This document shows, one piece after another, positions 19,566 through 27,819 of a stretch of 64,000 nt of DNA (positions within the stretch are counted from its first letter, which is position 1; every line of letters starts with the position of its first letter). The DNA is taken from positions 1 to 64,000 of the forward strand of contig DKQS01000002.1 in the NCBI GenBank assembly GCA_002471825.1. Reading direction: 5' to 3'. This DNA comes from Flavobacteriaceae bacterium UBA7302. GTDB taxonomy: Bacteria; Bacteroidota; Bacteroidia; Flavobacteriales; Flavobacteriaceae. The notes under the pieces were generated by a model. That model was not told where the DNA came from and did no database searches. It saw only the letters and a list, made by a program, of their open reading frames with translations. The translations under genes were made by a program, and so were the position numbers.

Positions 19566-19640
19566 GGGCGCGTAGCTCAGTTGGTTCAGAGCACTTGGTT
19601 TACACCCAAGGGGTCAGGGGTTCGAATCCCTTCGCGCCCA
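19566..19640 (+). tRNA. tRNA-Val (anticodon TAC)
   Basis: The 75-base gene folds into a standard cloverleaf. The acceptor stem GGGCGCG/CGCGCCC is at 19566-19572 and 19633-19639. The anticodon arm CTTGG-TTTACAC-CCAAG puts TAC at the anticodon positions, reading GTA. The T arm contains GGTTCGAATCC. The discriminator base is A19640, and the CCA tail is not encoded, as is common in Bacteroidota. Confidence 0.96.
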
Positions 19641-19648
19641 CAGATAAG

Positions 19649-19687
19649 AGCAAAAGTCTTGCACGTAGTGCAAGACTTTTGCTTTTT
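19649..19687 (+). terminator. Terminator of the tRNA-Val gene
   Basis: A perfect 16-bp stem, 19649-19664 against 19668-19683, closes the 3-base loop GTA and is followed by a T run. It begins 9 bases after the tRNA. The 3' arm sequence AAGACTTTTGCT is reused in the two repeats downstream. Confidence 0.93.
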
Positions 19688-19855
19688 CAAAATGTGCCGC
19701 TCAGGGATCTCCAATCCCTTCCATCCAAACTTCCAACATAATTCCAAGCTTGCTTTGAGGTTTGGGTATTAAACAGTCCCATATTTGCTTCGCGAAATAA
19801 GACTTTTGCTATTTCAAAACGCGTCGCTCTGGGATATCAAATCCCTTCACCGTCC
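19672..19855 (+). repeat. Two diverged copies of a tRNA-flank repeat with T-arm-like ends
   Basis: Copy A (19672-19726) and copy B (19799-19855) share 43 of 50 aligned positions by eye. Each starts with AAGACTTTTGCT, continues TTTCAAAA, and ends with a GGGAT-N5-ATCCC hairpin followed by CTTC. The hairpin part resembles the T arm and 3' strand of the tRNA just upstream (TCAGGG...AATCCCTTC). The roughly 70 bases between the copies show nothing else recognisable. They may be tRNA-derived scars or a dispersed tRNA-flank element; which is unknown. Confidence 0.6.
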
Positions 19856-19919
19856 ATTGTTTTCCGTTTCCCGTTTCCCGCCCACCCATCAACGGTCAAC
19901 CTCTACGAGGGACGTGCAC

Positions 19920-19991
19920 AAGGTCACCAATCACTAGAAAGAGATTGCCGCGGTTATGTATAACTCGCATTGCAAAGCTCAGTGTGACCTT
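19920..19991. repeat. Degenerate intergenic palindromic repeat
   Basis: A 72-base unit is bounded by the perfect inverted ends AAGGTCAC (19920-19927) and GTGACCTT (19984-19991), with an inner GTTAT-GT-ATAAC hairpin. Its right end, AGCTCAGTGTGACCTT, resembles intergenic elements I recall from other Bacteroidota genomes; this is recollection, not a search. The rest of the intergenic stretch (19860-20140) contains a short TTTCCCG direct repeat and nothing coding that I can support. Confidence 0.45.
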
Positions 19992-20140
19992 CGAATTCCC
20001 TTGAAAGAAAGCTGAATATATCACCCACTAAATAACCTCTTCAACGCAACCAATCCTTATTATCTACCAAAAACTTCTATCATTCCCTTTCATCATGCAA
20101 GGACTTTTTCGTTTATTTGCAATCAAATATAAAATCAAGT

Positions 20141-21115
20141 ATGCTAGCAGGAAAGAAAATTTTAGTTACCGGTGCTGCCGGATTTATCGGTTCCAACTTA
20201 TGTCATGAATTGTTGCGATTGGGAAATCAAGTGGTTGCACTTGACAATTTTGCCACTGGAAAAAGGGAAAACTTAAACTCATATGTGGATAATCCTGACT
20301 TTACATTTATTGAAGGGGATATCCGAAAACTAGAAGATTGTCAAAAGGCTGTAAAAGGTGTGGAATATGTATTACATCAAGCAGCATTAGGATCGGTACC
20401 TAGATCAATAAAAGATCCTATTACCTCTAATGATGTGAATGTAGGAGGATTTTTGAATATGCTTGTAGCAAGCAGAGATGCAGGAGTAAAACGTTTTGTC
20501 TATGCAGCAAGTTCTTCCACCTATGGAGATTCAAAGAGTTTACCAAAAGTTGAGGATAAAATAGGCAAGCCACTTTCGCCTTACGCGATTACCAAATATG
20601 TAAATGAATTGTATGCCGATGTTTTTTCTAAAACCTATGGTTTGGAATGTATAGGTTTGAGATATTTTAATGTTTTTGGTCGACGTCAAGATCCAAATGG
20701 AGCTTATGCAGCTGTGATCCCAAAATTCGTTGGTCAGTTTATGAAAGGTGAATCACCAGTGATAAATGGTGATGGTGAGTTTTCTAGAGACTTTACCTAT
20801 ATCGATAATGTGATTCAAGCAAACATTTTGTCGTTACTAACAGAAGATGAAAAAGCAATCAATACTGTTTACAATGTGGCTTTTGGTGAGAGAAATACAT
20901 TGAATGATCTAGTTGGCTATTTAAAGGAATATTTGGCTGAGTTCGATTCGAAAATTAAAAAGATAGAGGTGATTCACGGACCGAACCGTTTAGGAGATAT
21001 TCCACACTCATTAGCTTCAATAGATAAAGCAAAAGAATTATTAAATTACGATCCTAAATATACCTTACAAACTGGTTTGAAAGAAGCTGTAAGCTGGTAT
21101 TGGGAAAACTTGTAA
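20141..21115 (+). CDS. UDP-N-acetylhexosamine 4-epimerase, WbpP/TviC type
   Basis: The 324-residue SDR has GAAGFIGSNL at the N-terminus, HQAALGSVPRSIKDP (a WbpP/TviC hallmark), AASSSTYGDS and the YAITK catalytic pair. Family members interconvert UDP-GlcNAc and UDP-GalNAc, or the corresponding uronic acids. I chose ATG 20141 (MLAGKKILVTG) over a TTG 24 bases upstream, because homologues begin there and TTTATTTG, a one-mismatch -7 element, overlaps the TTG. It opens the second block of the locus, next to the matching dehydrogenase. Confidence 0.86.
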   Translation: MLAGKKILVTGAAGFIGSNLCHELLRLGNQVVALDNFATGKRENLNSYVDNPDFTFIEGDIRKLEDCQKAVKGVEYVLHQAALGSVPRSIKDPITSNDVNVGGFLNMLVASRDAGVKRFVYAASSSTYGDSKSLPKVEDKIGKPLSPYAITKYVNELYADVFSKTYGLECIGLRYFNVFGRRQDPNGAYAAVIPKFVGQFMKGESPVINGDGEFSRDFTYIDNVIQANILSLLTEDEKAINTVYNVAFGERNTLNDLVGYLKEYLAEFDSKIKKIEVIHGPNRLGDIPHSLASIDKAKELLNYDPKYTLQTGLKEAVSWYWENL

Positions 21116-21126
21116 AAAAAAAAGAA

Positions 21127-22401
21127 ATGAAAATAGGAATTATTGGATTAGGTTATGTTGGTTTGCCGTTAGCCCGTCTATTTGCAACGAAATATTCTGT
21201 GGTTGGCTTTGATATCAATCGATTAAGGGTAGAGGAACTGCGAACTGGAATTGACTCTACTTTAGAGGTTGAAGATGAAGTTTTACAATCAGTGTTAGTT
21301 GAAAAATCGTCAACAGAAAATGGACTGTATTGTTCTTATGATTTAAAGGATATCAAAGATTGTAATTATTATATTATTACCGTTCCTACCCCGGTTGATA
21401 AAAATAATAGACCGATACTCACACCGCTAATTAAAGCAAGCCAAACAGTTGGTAAAGTACTGAAGCCAAATGATATTGTGATTTACGAATCAACGGTTTA
21501 CCCTGGGGCAACGGAGGAAGACTGTATTCCGGTTTTGGAAGAAGTATCAGGCTTAGAGTTTAATAAAGACTTTTTTGCCGGATATTCTCCGGAACGAATC
21601 AATCCAGGCGATAAGTTGCATACGGTTGAAAAGATTTTAAAAGTTACCTCGGGTTCTACTCCAGAAATAGGAAAAAAAGTTGATGATTTATACAAATCAG
21701 TGATTACTGCGGGTACCCATTTGGCACCAACAATCAAAGTAGCAGAGGCTGCCAAGGTCATTGAAAATTCACAACGCGATATCAATATTGCGTTCGTAAA
21801 CGAACTAGCTAAAATATTTAATCTAATGGATATCAATACTCATGATGTTTTGGAGGCGGCTGGTACCAAGTGGAATTTTTTACCTTTTAAACCAGGATTG
21901 GTTGGCGGACATTGTATTGGTGTTGACCCATATTACCTAGCGCAGAAAGCACAAGAATTCGGATATCATCCAGAAATTATTTTAGCGGGTCGAAGATTGA
22001 ATGATAGTATGGGGGAGTACGTAGCCTCCCAAGTCGTGAAATTAATGATTGAAAAAGATATAAAAATCAAGAATGCTGAAGTTTTAGTGCTAGGTATTAC
22101 TTTTAAAGAAAACTGTCCGGATGTTCGAAACACCAAAGTCGTGGACGTCGTAGCTTCTTTAAAGGAGTTTGGGGTTAATGTTACCATTTATGATCCTTGG
22201 GCAAATGAAGACGAAGTAATGCATGAATATAAGCTAAAATCGACTCAAAAGATTCCTGACCAAAAATTTGATGCTGCCTTGTTAGCGGTTTCTCATAAAG
22301 AATTTAAGAGTTTAAATTACCAAAACATCCTAAATGAAAATCATGTTATTTATGATGTGAAGAATTCATTGGATAAAACCATTAAGGACGGTGGATTGTA
22401 A
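21127..22401 (+). CDS. UDP-N-acetylhexosamine 6-dehydrogenase, TviB/WbpO type
   Basis: The 424-residue enzyme should oxidise UDP-GlcNAc or UDP-GalNAc to the N-acetyl uronic acid. It carries GLGYVGLPLA, TVPTPVDKNNRPILTP, ESTVYPGATEEDC, GYSPERINPGD and the active site GGHCIGVDPYYL with C263. The GGHC form separates it from classical Ugd (GGSC). ATG 21127 was chosen because the nucleotide-binding motif follows at once; an upstream start would overlap the previous gene. The stop TAA shares its last A with the ATG of the next gene. Confidence 0.9.
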   Translation: MKIGIIGLGYVGLPLARLFATKYSVVGFDINRLRVEELRTGIDSTLEVEDEVLQSVLVEKSSTENGLYCSYDLKDIKDCNYYIITVPTPVDKNNRPILTPLIKASQTVGKVLKPNDIVIYESTVYPGATEEDCIPVLEEVSGLEFNKDFFAGYSPERINPGDKLHTVEKILKVTSGSTPEIGKKVDDLYKSVITAGTHLAPTIKVAEAAKVIENSQRDINIAFVNELAKIFNLMDINTHDVLEAAGTKWNFLPFKPGLVGGHCIGVDPYYLAQKAQEFGYHPEIILAGRRLNDSMGEYVASQVVKLMIEKDIKIKNAEVLVLGITFKENCPDVRNTKVVDVVASLKEFGVNVTIYDPWANEDEVMHEYKLKSTQKIPDQKFDAALLAVSHKEFKSLNYQNILNENHVIYDVKNSLDKTIKDGGL

Positions 22402-23336
22402 TGAAAAACTTTGCACTTTTAGGGATAGCCGGCTATATTGCCCCGCGTCATTTAAAAGCCATTAAGGATACTGGTAATCAATTGATTGCTGCGTATGATA
22501 AATTTGATAGCGTCGGAATTATGGATAGCCATTTTCCGAATGCCAGTTTTTTTGTTGAATTTGAACGATTTGATCGACACATTGAAAAAATAAAGCGAAA
22601 TGGTGTCCCTTTGGATTACGTTTCCATTTGTACACCGAATTACTTACATGACGCCCATATTCGAATGGCACTCCGCAGAGGTGCGGATGCTATTTGTGAA
22701 AAGCCCTTGGTATTGAATCCATGGAATGTGGATGCTTTAGAAGATATTGAAAAGGAAACGGGCAATTCCATCAATACAATACTACAATTAAGATTGCATC
22801 CTTCTATTGTTCAACTGAAGAATAAAATTGATTATTCAACATCTAAAACTAAATACGAAGTAGACCTCACCTACATTACCTCTAGGGGTAAATGGTATGA
22901 TATTTCTTGGAAAGGAGATGAGTCGAAGTCTGGTGGTGTTGCCACCAACATCGGAATTCATTTTTTTGATATGCTTCATTGGATTTTTGGTGGTTTACAA
23001 GAGAATATCGTTCATGTATATGAGAAACATAAAGCGTCGGGATACCTAGAGTTTGAGAAGGCTCGGGTTCGATGGTTTTTGTCCATTGATGAAGAAGATT
23101 TGCCTTTAGAAATCAAGAAAAAGGGACAACGAACTTTTCGATCCATTTCCATTGATGGTGATGAGTTAGAATTCAGTTCTGGTTTTACCGAGTTGCACTC
23201 AGAATCTTATCGGCATATTTTAAAAGGAAACGGTTTTTCAATTCAAGATGCAAAAACCTCCATTCAAATTGTTCATGACATACGAAACGCCAGTATTGCT
23301 AGGGGTGGCGAGAAGCATCCATTTCTCCTAAATTAA
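22401..23336 (+). CDS. UDP-GlcNAcA 3-dehydrogenase, WbpB/WlbA type
   Basis: The 311-residue Gfo/Idh/MocA oxidoreductase closely follows WlbA/WbpB: ALLGIAGYIAPRHLKAIKDTG, DYVSICTPNYLH, ICEKPLV with the catalytic lysine, YEVDLTYITSRGKWY and GGVATNIGIHFFDMLHW. These enzymes oxidise C3 of UDP-GlcNAcA as the first step to 2,3-diacetamido uronic acids. The usual partners WbpE and WbpD were not recognised in the window. It overlaps the upstream dehydrogenase by 1 base, in line with using its product. Confidence 0.88.
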   Translation: MKNFALLGIAGYIAPRHLKAIKDTGNQLIAAYDKFDSVGIMDSHFPNASFFVEFERFDRHIEKIKRNGVPLDYVSICTPNYLHDAHIRMALRRGADAICEKPLVLNPWNVDALEDIEKETGNSINTILQLRLHPSIVQLKNKIDYSTSKTKYEVDLTYITSRGKWYDISWKGDESKSGGVATNIGIHFFDMLHWIFGGLQENIVHVYEKHKASGYLEFEKARVRWFLSIDEEDLPLEIKKKGQRTFRSISIDGDELEFSSGFTELHSESYRHILKGNGFSIQDAKTSIQIVHDIRNASIARGGEKHPFLLN

Positions 23337-23425
23337 TTGATTCGATATCGGTTTCGTTCTTAACCTAATATTAATCTTGTAATTCCGATTGAATTTCTTT
23401 TCTTTGTCCAAAATTGAGTTTTTTG

Positions 23426-23479
23426 ATTTTATCGAAGTGGTTTATTTTCCCTCCCAATTGTTCAAACCATCGATAAAAT
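23426..23479. promoter_or_regulatory. Long inverted repeat upstream of a nucleotidylyltransferase promoter
   Basis: ATTTTATCGAAGTGGTTT (23426-23443) is the reverse complement of AAACCATCGATAAAAT (23464-23479) except for a 2-base bulge. The loop is 20 bases. It begins 90 bases after the previous stop and ends 14 bases before a perfect -7 element. It has no T run, so an operator or an RNA structure is likelier than a terminator. Confidence 0.45.
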
Positions 23480-23490
23480 TGTTAAAATAG

Positions 23491-23507
23491 TGTTATCTTT
23501 GGGATAA
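23491..23507 (+). promoter_or_regulatory. Promoter -7 element inside a small palindrome
   Basis: TATCTTTG (23494-23501) matches TAnnTTTG exactly and lies 25 bases before the ATG at 23527. It is embedded in TGTTATC-TTTGG-GATAACA, a 7-bp inverted repeat that could be a repressor site or an early transcript hairpin. No -33 TTG is found at the usual distance. Confidence 0.5.
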
Positions 23508-23526
23508 CAGCCTAACCGAAAAAAAA

Positions 23527-23952
23527 ATGAAAAGAAAAGCAATTATTGTCTCTGGATATTTCAACCCAATTCACAAAGGTCATTTAGAGTATTTTCAAAA
23601 TGCGAAGGCATTGGGTGATGAGTTGTTCGTGATTGTCAATAGTGATCATCAAAGAGGATTGAAAGGTTCTAAGGAGTTTCAAAAAGAAGATGAACGATTA
23701 TTTATTGTGAGTAACATCAAGGCAGTGGATAAAGCTTTCTTGTCAATTGATGAAGATCGAACCGTTTGCGCCTCAATAAAGATGATTCATGAGCAATTTG
23801 GTAATGATTATGAATTGGGATTTGCCAATGGCGGTGATCAGGACAATCAATCCATTCCAGAAGCACCGATTTGTAATGAGTTAGGAATTCATTTGCATGA
23901 TGGGTTAGGTGATAAAATTCAATCTTCTTCATGGTTACTGAAAGGTAAATAG
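23527..23952 (+). CDS. HxGH nucleotidylyltransferase (cytidylyltransferase-like)
   Basis: This small 141-residue protein has the nucleotidyl transferase motif HKGH at residues 17-20 (SGYFNPIHKGHLEYF), the CTP/ATP-binding signature of the TagD/HldE-C/PCYT family. The substrate is unknown. It lacks a clean ISTT-type motif at the C-terminus and ends QSSSWLLKGK. It is preceded by a long inverted repeat and its own -7 element, so it starts a new transcription unit. A second family member follows 49 bases downstream. A role in making a CDP- or ADP-activated polyol or heptose is inference. Confidence 0.75.
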   Translation: MKRKAIIVSGYFNPIHKGHLEYFQNAKALGDELFVIVNSDHQRGLKGSKEFQKEDERLFIVSNIKAVDKAFLSIDEDRTVCASIKMIHEQFGNDYELGFANGGDQDNQSIPEAPICNELGIHLHDGLGDKIQSSSWLLKGK

Positions 23953-24001
23953 AAGAGTAAATGATTGACTATTTTACGAAGGAATCAAAAAACCAAAAAA
24001 T

Positions 24002-24427
24002 ATGAGAATAGGAATAACTTTTAGTTCGTTCGATTTGTTGCATGCGGGGCATATTAAAATGTTGGAAGAAGCAAAAACTCAATGCGATTACTTGATTTGT
24101 GGATTGCAAACAGATCCGACTTTGGATCGACCAGAAAAGAATCGGCCAATTCAATCGGTTGTAGAAAGATATATCCAATTAAAGGGATGCCGTTTTGTGG
24201 ATGAAATTGTTCCTTATGCGACCGAACAAGATTTGGAGGATGTGTTGCGTTCGTTTCAATTAGATGTTCGAATAGTCGGAGACGAATATGAACATAAAGA
24301 TTTTACGGGAAGAAAATTCTGTGAAGAAAAAGGAATCGAATTATATTTTAATAAAAGAGAGCACCGATTTTCGAGTAGTGGATTACGTAAAGAAGTACAG
24401 GAAAAGGAAAATTTAAAACAAAAATAA
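24002..24427 (+). CDS. TagD-like cytidylyltransferase
   Basis: The 141-residue product has the motif HAGH (residues 15-18, FSSFDLLHAGHIKML) and a C-terminal RFSSSGLRKEV resembling the RxSSTxI/K nucleotide-binding motif. The family includes glycerol-3-phosphate cytidylyltransferase, which makes CDP-glycerol. It is the same length as its upstream neighbour but clearly different in sequence, so the pair are paralogues with probably different substrates. No CDP-glycerol glycerophosphotransferase was seen in the window. rmlB follows after 10 bases. Confidence 0.78.
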   Translation: MRIGITFSSFDLLHAGHIKMLEEAKTQCDYLICGLQTDPTLDRPEKNRPIQSVVERYIQLKGCRFVDEIVPYATEQDLEDVLRSFQLDVRIVGDEYEHKDFTGRKFCEEKGIELYFNKREHRFSSSGLRKEVQEKENLKQK

Positions 24428-24437
24428 CAATAAATTA

Positions 24438-25481
24438 GTGAAGATTTTAATCACCGGAGGAGCAGGTTTTATTGGCTCACATGTTGTCAGGCTTTTTGTG
24501 AAAAAGTATCCAAATTATCAAATAGTTAATTTAGATGCCTTAACATACGCAGGTAACCTTGAAAATGTAAAGGATATCGAAGATCAAAATAATTATTCTT
24601 TTGTTAAAGGTGATATTACCGATGAAGATTTTGTTAATTCATTATTTCAAAAATATCAGTTCGATGGCGTTATCCACTTAGCGGCTGAATCTCACGTTGA
24701 TAGATCAATAAAAGATCCGTTTTCATTTGCGCGAACCAATATAATTGGTACCATGGTTTTGTTAAATGAATTTAAAGAGCTTTGGAAGGATAACTGGGAA
24801 GGAAAAAGATTCTATCATGTAAGTACGGATGAAGTCTATGGCTCACTAGGAGAATCTGGATTTTTCTTAGAAACTACGCCTTACAGCCCAAATTCGCCTT
24901 ACTCGGCGTCTAAAGCCAGCTCGGATCATTTCGTTAGGGCGTATGGGGAAACCTATGGTATGCCATTCACTATTTCTAATTGTTCCAATAATTATGGCCC
25001 AAATCACTTTCCCGAAAAATTAATACCACTATTTATTAATAACATTATCAATAAAAAACCATTACCTGTGTATGGTGATGGAAACTATACAAGAGATTGG
25101 TTATACGTGATTGATCATGCAAGGGCAATTGATCTTATTTTCCATAAGGGTAGGAATATGGAGACCTATAATGTGGGCGGATTTAATGAATGGAAAAATA
25201 TTGATTTGGTAAAACTTTTATGTGGCTTAATGGATGTAAAATTAGGCAGAAATAATGGTGAATCTGAAAAATTGATAACTTATGTTAAAGACAGACCAGG
25301 TCATGATTTGCGTTACGCCATAGATGCATCTAAGTTGAACGAAGAGTTAGGATGGAGGCCATCAGTTACTTTTGAGGAAGGTTTGTCTAAAACGATAGAA
25401 TGGTATTCTGAAAATCAGGAATGGTTGAGTCAAGTTACATCGGGTGCTTATCAAAAATATTATCAAGAACATTATCAATAA
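24438..25481 (+). CDS. rfbB: dTDP-glucose 4,6-dehydratase RmlB
   Basis: The 347-residue SDR makes dTDP-4-keto-6-deoxyglucose. It starts at GTG with the standard MKILITGGAGFIGSHV. Other signatures are HLAAESHVDRSI, the dehydratase site STDEVYGSL, the YSASK catalytic pair, and NNYGPNHFPEKLIPL. rfbA follows 3 bases later. RmlC and RmlD, needed for dTDP-rhamnose, are absent here, while an aminotransferase and a formyltransferase are close by, so the keto sugar is probably used for an amino sugar. Confidence 0.96.
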   Translation: MKILITGGAGFIGSHVVRLFVKKYPNYQIVNLDALTYAGNLENVKDIEDQNNYSFVKGDITDEDFVNSLFQKYQFDGVIHLAAESHVDRSIKDPFSFARTNIIGTMVLLNEFKELWKDNWEGKRFYHVSTDEVYGSLGESGFFLETTPYSPNSPYSASKASSDHFVRAYGETYGMPFTISNCSNNYGPNHFPEKLIPLFINNIINKKPLPVYGDGNYTRDWLYVIDHARAIDLIFHKGRNMETYNVGGFNEWKNIDLVKLLCGLMDVKLGRNNGESEKLITYVKDRPGHDLRYAIDASKLNEELGWRPSVTFEEGLSKTIEWYSENQEWLSQVTSGAYQKYYQEHYQ

Positions 25482-25484
25482 AAT

Positions 25485-26354
25485 ATGAAAGGAATTATTT
25501 TAGCCGGGGGGTCAGGGACTAGATTACATCCATTAACACTAGCAACTTCTAAACAATTACTGCCCATTTATGATAAGCCAATGATCTATTATCCGCTTTC
25601 AGTTTTGATGTTGGCGGGCATTCGAGATATTTTAATTATATCCACCCCTCATGATTTGCCAAATTTTGAAAAACTGCTGGGTAATGGGGAATCATTTGGT
25701 GTTAAATTAAGTTACATTGAACAGCCTTCTCCGGACGGATTGGCTCAAGCTTTTATTTTGGGAGAAGATTTTATAGGAAATGAGGATGTGTGTTTGGTGC
25801 TAGGAGATAATATTTTCTATGGTGCTGGATTGCAAAGTCTTTTAATAAATTCTGTTGAAATTGTAAAAAATCAAAATCAAGCTATTGTTTTTGGTAATTA
25901 TGTTAACGATCCTGAACGCTATGGGGTAGCGGAGTTTGACGACAATAATAATGTTGTGAGTATCGTAGAGAAACCAAGTAACCCGAAATCCAATTATGCC
26001 GTTGTTGGATTATATTTTTACCCAAATTCAGTTGTAAATATCGCTAAGAAGGTTAAACCCTCTGAAAGGGGTGAGTTAGAAATAACTTCAATCAATCAAG
26101 TATATCTTAAAGAAAGAAAATTAAAGTTACAAATTCTAAGTAGGGGATTTGCTTGGTTGGATACAGGAACCCACGAAGCTTTGGTCGAAGCCACCGAATT
26201 TGTCAGAGCTGTAGAGAAAAGAACGAGTCTGAAATTGGCATGTTTGGAAGAAATAGCATTTAATTTTGGTTGGGTGACGATAGATGCGGTTAAGAGCAAA
26301 ATTCACTCTAAAAAGGGTGACTATTTCGATTATATTCGAAACGTAATTAATTGA
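25485..26354 (+). CDS. rfbA: Glucose-1-phosphate thymidylyltransferase RmlA
   Basis: The 289-residue nucleotidyltransferase makes dTDP-glucose from glucose-1-phosphate and dTTP. GGSGTRLHPLTLATSKQLLP is the nucleotide- and sugar-binding N-terminus. EQPSPDGLAQA, LGDNIFYG, EKPSNPKSNYAVVGLYFY and GFAWLDTGTHEAL are all family markers. It is a standard-length RmlA. It works directly before RmlB, encoded 3 bases upstream. The end is followed by the flippase gene after 13 bases. Confidence 0.97.
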   Translation: MKGIILAGGSGTRLHPLTLATSKQLLPIYDKPMIYYPLSVLMLAGIRDILIISTPHDLPNFEKLLGNGESFGVKLSYIEQPSPDGLAQAFILGEDFIGNEDVCLVLGDNIFYGAGLQSLLINSVEIVKNQNQAIVFGNYVNDPERYGVAEFDDNNNVVSIVEKPSNPKSNYAVVGLYFYPNSVVNIAKKVKPSERGELEITSINQVYLKERKLKLQILSRGFAWLDTGTHEALVEATEFVRAVEKRTSLKLACLEEIAFNFGWVTIDAVKSKIHSKKGDYFDYIRNVIN

Positions 26355-26367
26355 TAAAATCCAATTT

Positions 26368-27819
26368 TTGACTTTTAAGGATCAAGCAATTAAAGGGTCG
26401 TTTTGGACCTTGATAGATTTGTTATTTAATAAGGCGATATTTTATATATCCACTATTATTTTGGCGAGAGTTCTAGGGCCGAGGGAGTTTGGTCTAATAG
26501 GAATGATTACTATTTTTATTGCCATTGGAAATTCTTTAATTGAAGGTGGATTAACCACTTCCTTGTTGCGAATGAGAAATCCAACTAAGAAGGATTTTTC
26601 TACTGTTTTTTTTATCAATATTGTTGTTAGCATTTTCGTATATCTTGTAATTTTTTGGGTTGCACCATCAATTTCTATATTTTATGAAGAACCTCAACTT
26701 ACGGAGGTTATAAGGGTTTATGCGACTGGTTTTATTATTGTTGCATTTAAATCGGTTCATGTTGTTAGACTTACGGTAAAATTGCAATTTAAAAATATCA
26801 CCTTATTTAATCTCCCTGGAAATATAATTGCCTCTACAGTATCTATATACCTCGCCTATCACGGTTATGGCGTATGGAGTCTAGTAGTTTTATTTATACT
26901 TAATCAATTGATATCGACTTTTATTTTTTGGATTGGAGCTAAATGGAAACCTAGTTTTTTAATTGATGGAAAATCTGCAAAAAAACATTTTAATTTTGGA
27001 TATAAACTTATGATATCAAGTCAGTTAAATATCTTGTATGATAACATAAATAACATATTAATTGGTAAGTTTTTTAGTGCGAGGTCACTAGGGTATTATG
27101 AGAGAGCTTACACTCTTAATAGTTACCCTACATCTATTTTTTCAAGTATTTTGAATAAAGTAACGCTTCCACTACTAGCGAAAATTAAAAATGATGAACG
27201 ACTTCTTATTGATTTGTTTTATAAAGTATTAAGAATAATTGTTTTTTCAAGCTATTTACTGTGTGGTATTTTGTTTTTGATTTCTGAGGAGCTGATTTAT
27301 TTACTTCTGGGTAAGGACTGGCAGGAATCAATTTTAATTTTTAAAATTTTGGTATTTTCATTTATGCTTTATCCAATTCATACATTTAATATTAATATAC
27401 TTAATCTATTTGGTAGAAGTGATTTGTTTTTGAAGATTGAAGTTCTGAAAAAAATTATTGCAATATTTGTAATTGTAGTTGCCTTGACATTTGGAATCCT
27501 AGGTTTAGTATGGGGTAATGTAATTATTAGTTTTTTTAGCCTTATTATTAATATTTATGCGGCATCAAAAGTACTTAAGTTTAAAATGAAGGAGGCTCTT
27601 AAAATTATTGTTACCAACTCTATTGTTTTGATCGTTGCAATTTTGTTAAATTTTATCATTATCGATAAGTTTATCAATACAAATGATTTACTTCAGGCGA
27701 TTTTTAAGATTTGCGTTTTTTTAATTGTCTCAATTTTTATTATGGAGAAGATAAAATTAAAGTCCTATTATTTTGTAAAGGCATATTTAAAGAGAATGAT
27801 TTATGATACCAGTAGTTAA
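26368..27819 (+). CDS. Wzx-type oligosaccharide flippase
   Basis: The 483-residue protein is strongly hydrophobic, with about a dozen to fourteen predicted membrane segments and the N-terminal KGSFWTLIDLLFNKAIFYIS typical of the MOP/polysaccharide synthase family (WzxC/TuaB-like). It should flip undecaprenyl-linked repeat units to the periplasm. The start is TTG 26368; no in-frame ATG lies upstream. The end overlaps the next gene by 17 bases. From here to about 37,460 the DNA is visibly more AT-rich than the flanks. Confidence 0.88.
   Translation: MTFKDQAIKGSFWTLIDLLFNKAIFYISTIILARVLGPREFGLIGMITIFIAIGNSLIEGGLTTSLLRMRNPTKKDFSTVFFINIVVSIFVYLVIFWVAPSISIFYEEPQLTEVIRVYATGFIIVAFKSVHVVRLTVKLQFKNITLFNLPGNIIASTVSIYLAYHGYGVWSLVVLFILNQLISTFIFWIGAKWKPSFLIDGKSAKKHFNFGYKLMISSQLNILYDNINNILIGKFFSARSLGYYERAYTLNSYPTSIFSSILNKVTLPLLAKIKNDERLLIDLFYKVLRIIVFSSYLLCGILFLISEELIYLLLGKDWQESILIFKILVFSFMLYPIHTFNINILNLFGRSDLFLKIEVLKKIIAIFVIVVALTFGILGLVWGNVIISFFSLIINIYAASKVLKFKMKEALKIIVTNSIVLIVAILLNFIIIDKFINTNDLLQAIFKICVFLIVSIFIMEKIKLKSYYFVKAYLKRMIYDTSS

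Noticed and set aside
19550..19772. Two overlapping 63-codon frames across the tRNA-Val gene
   Set aside because: They translate the tRNA and its terminator; the tRNA call is far better supported.
19641..20140. Insertion sequence or integrated element
   Set aside because: Repeats are present, but no transposase or integrase frame is seen in this stretch.
24438..26354. dTDP-L-rhamnose pathway
   Set aside because: RmlA and RmlB are present but RmlC and RmlD are not seen in the window, while amination and formylation genes are; the amino sugar route fits better.
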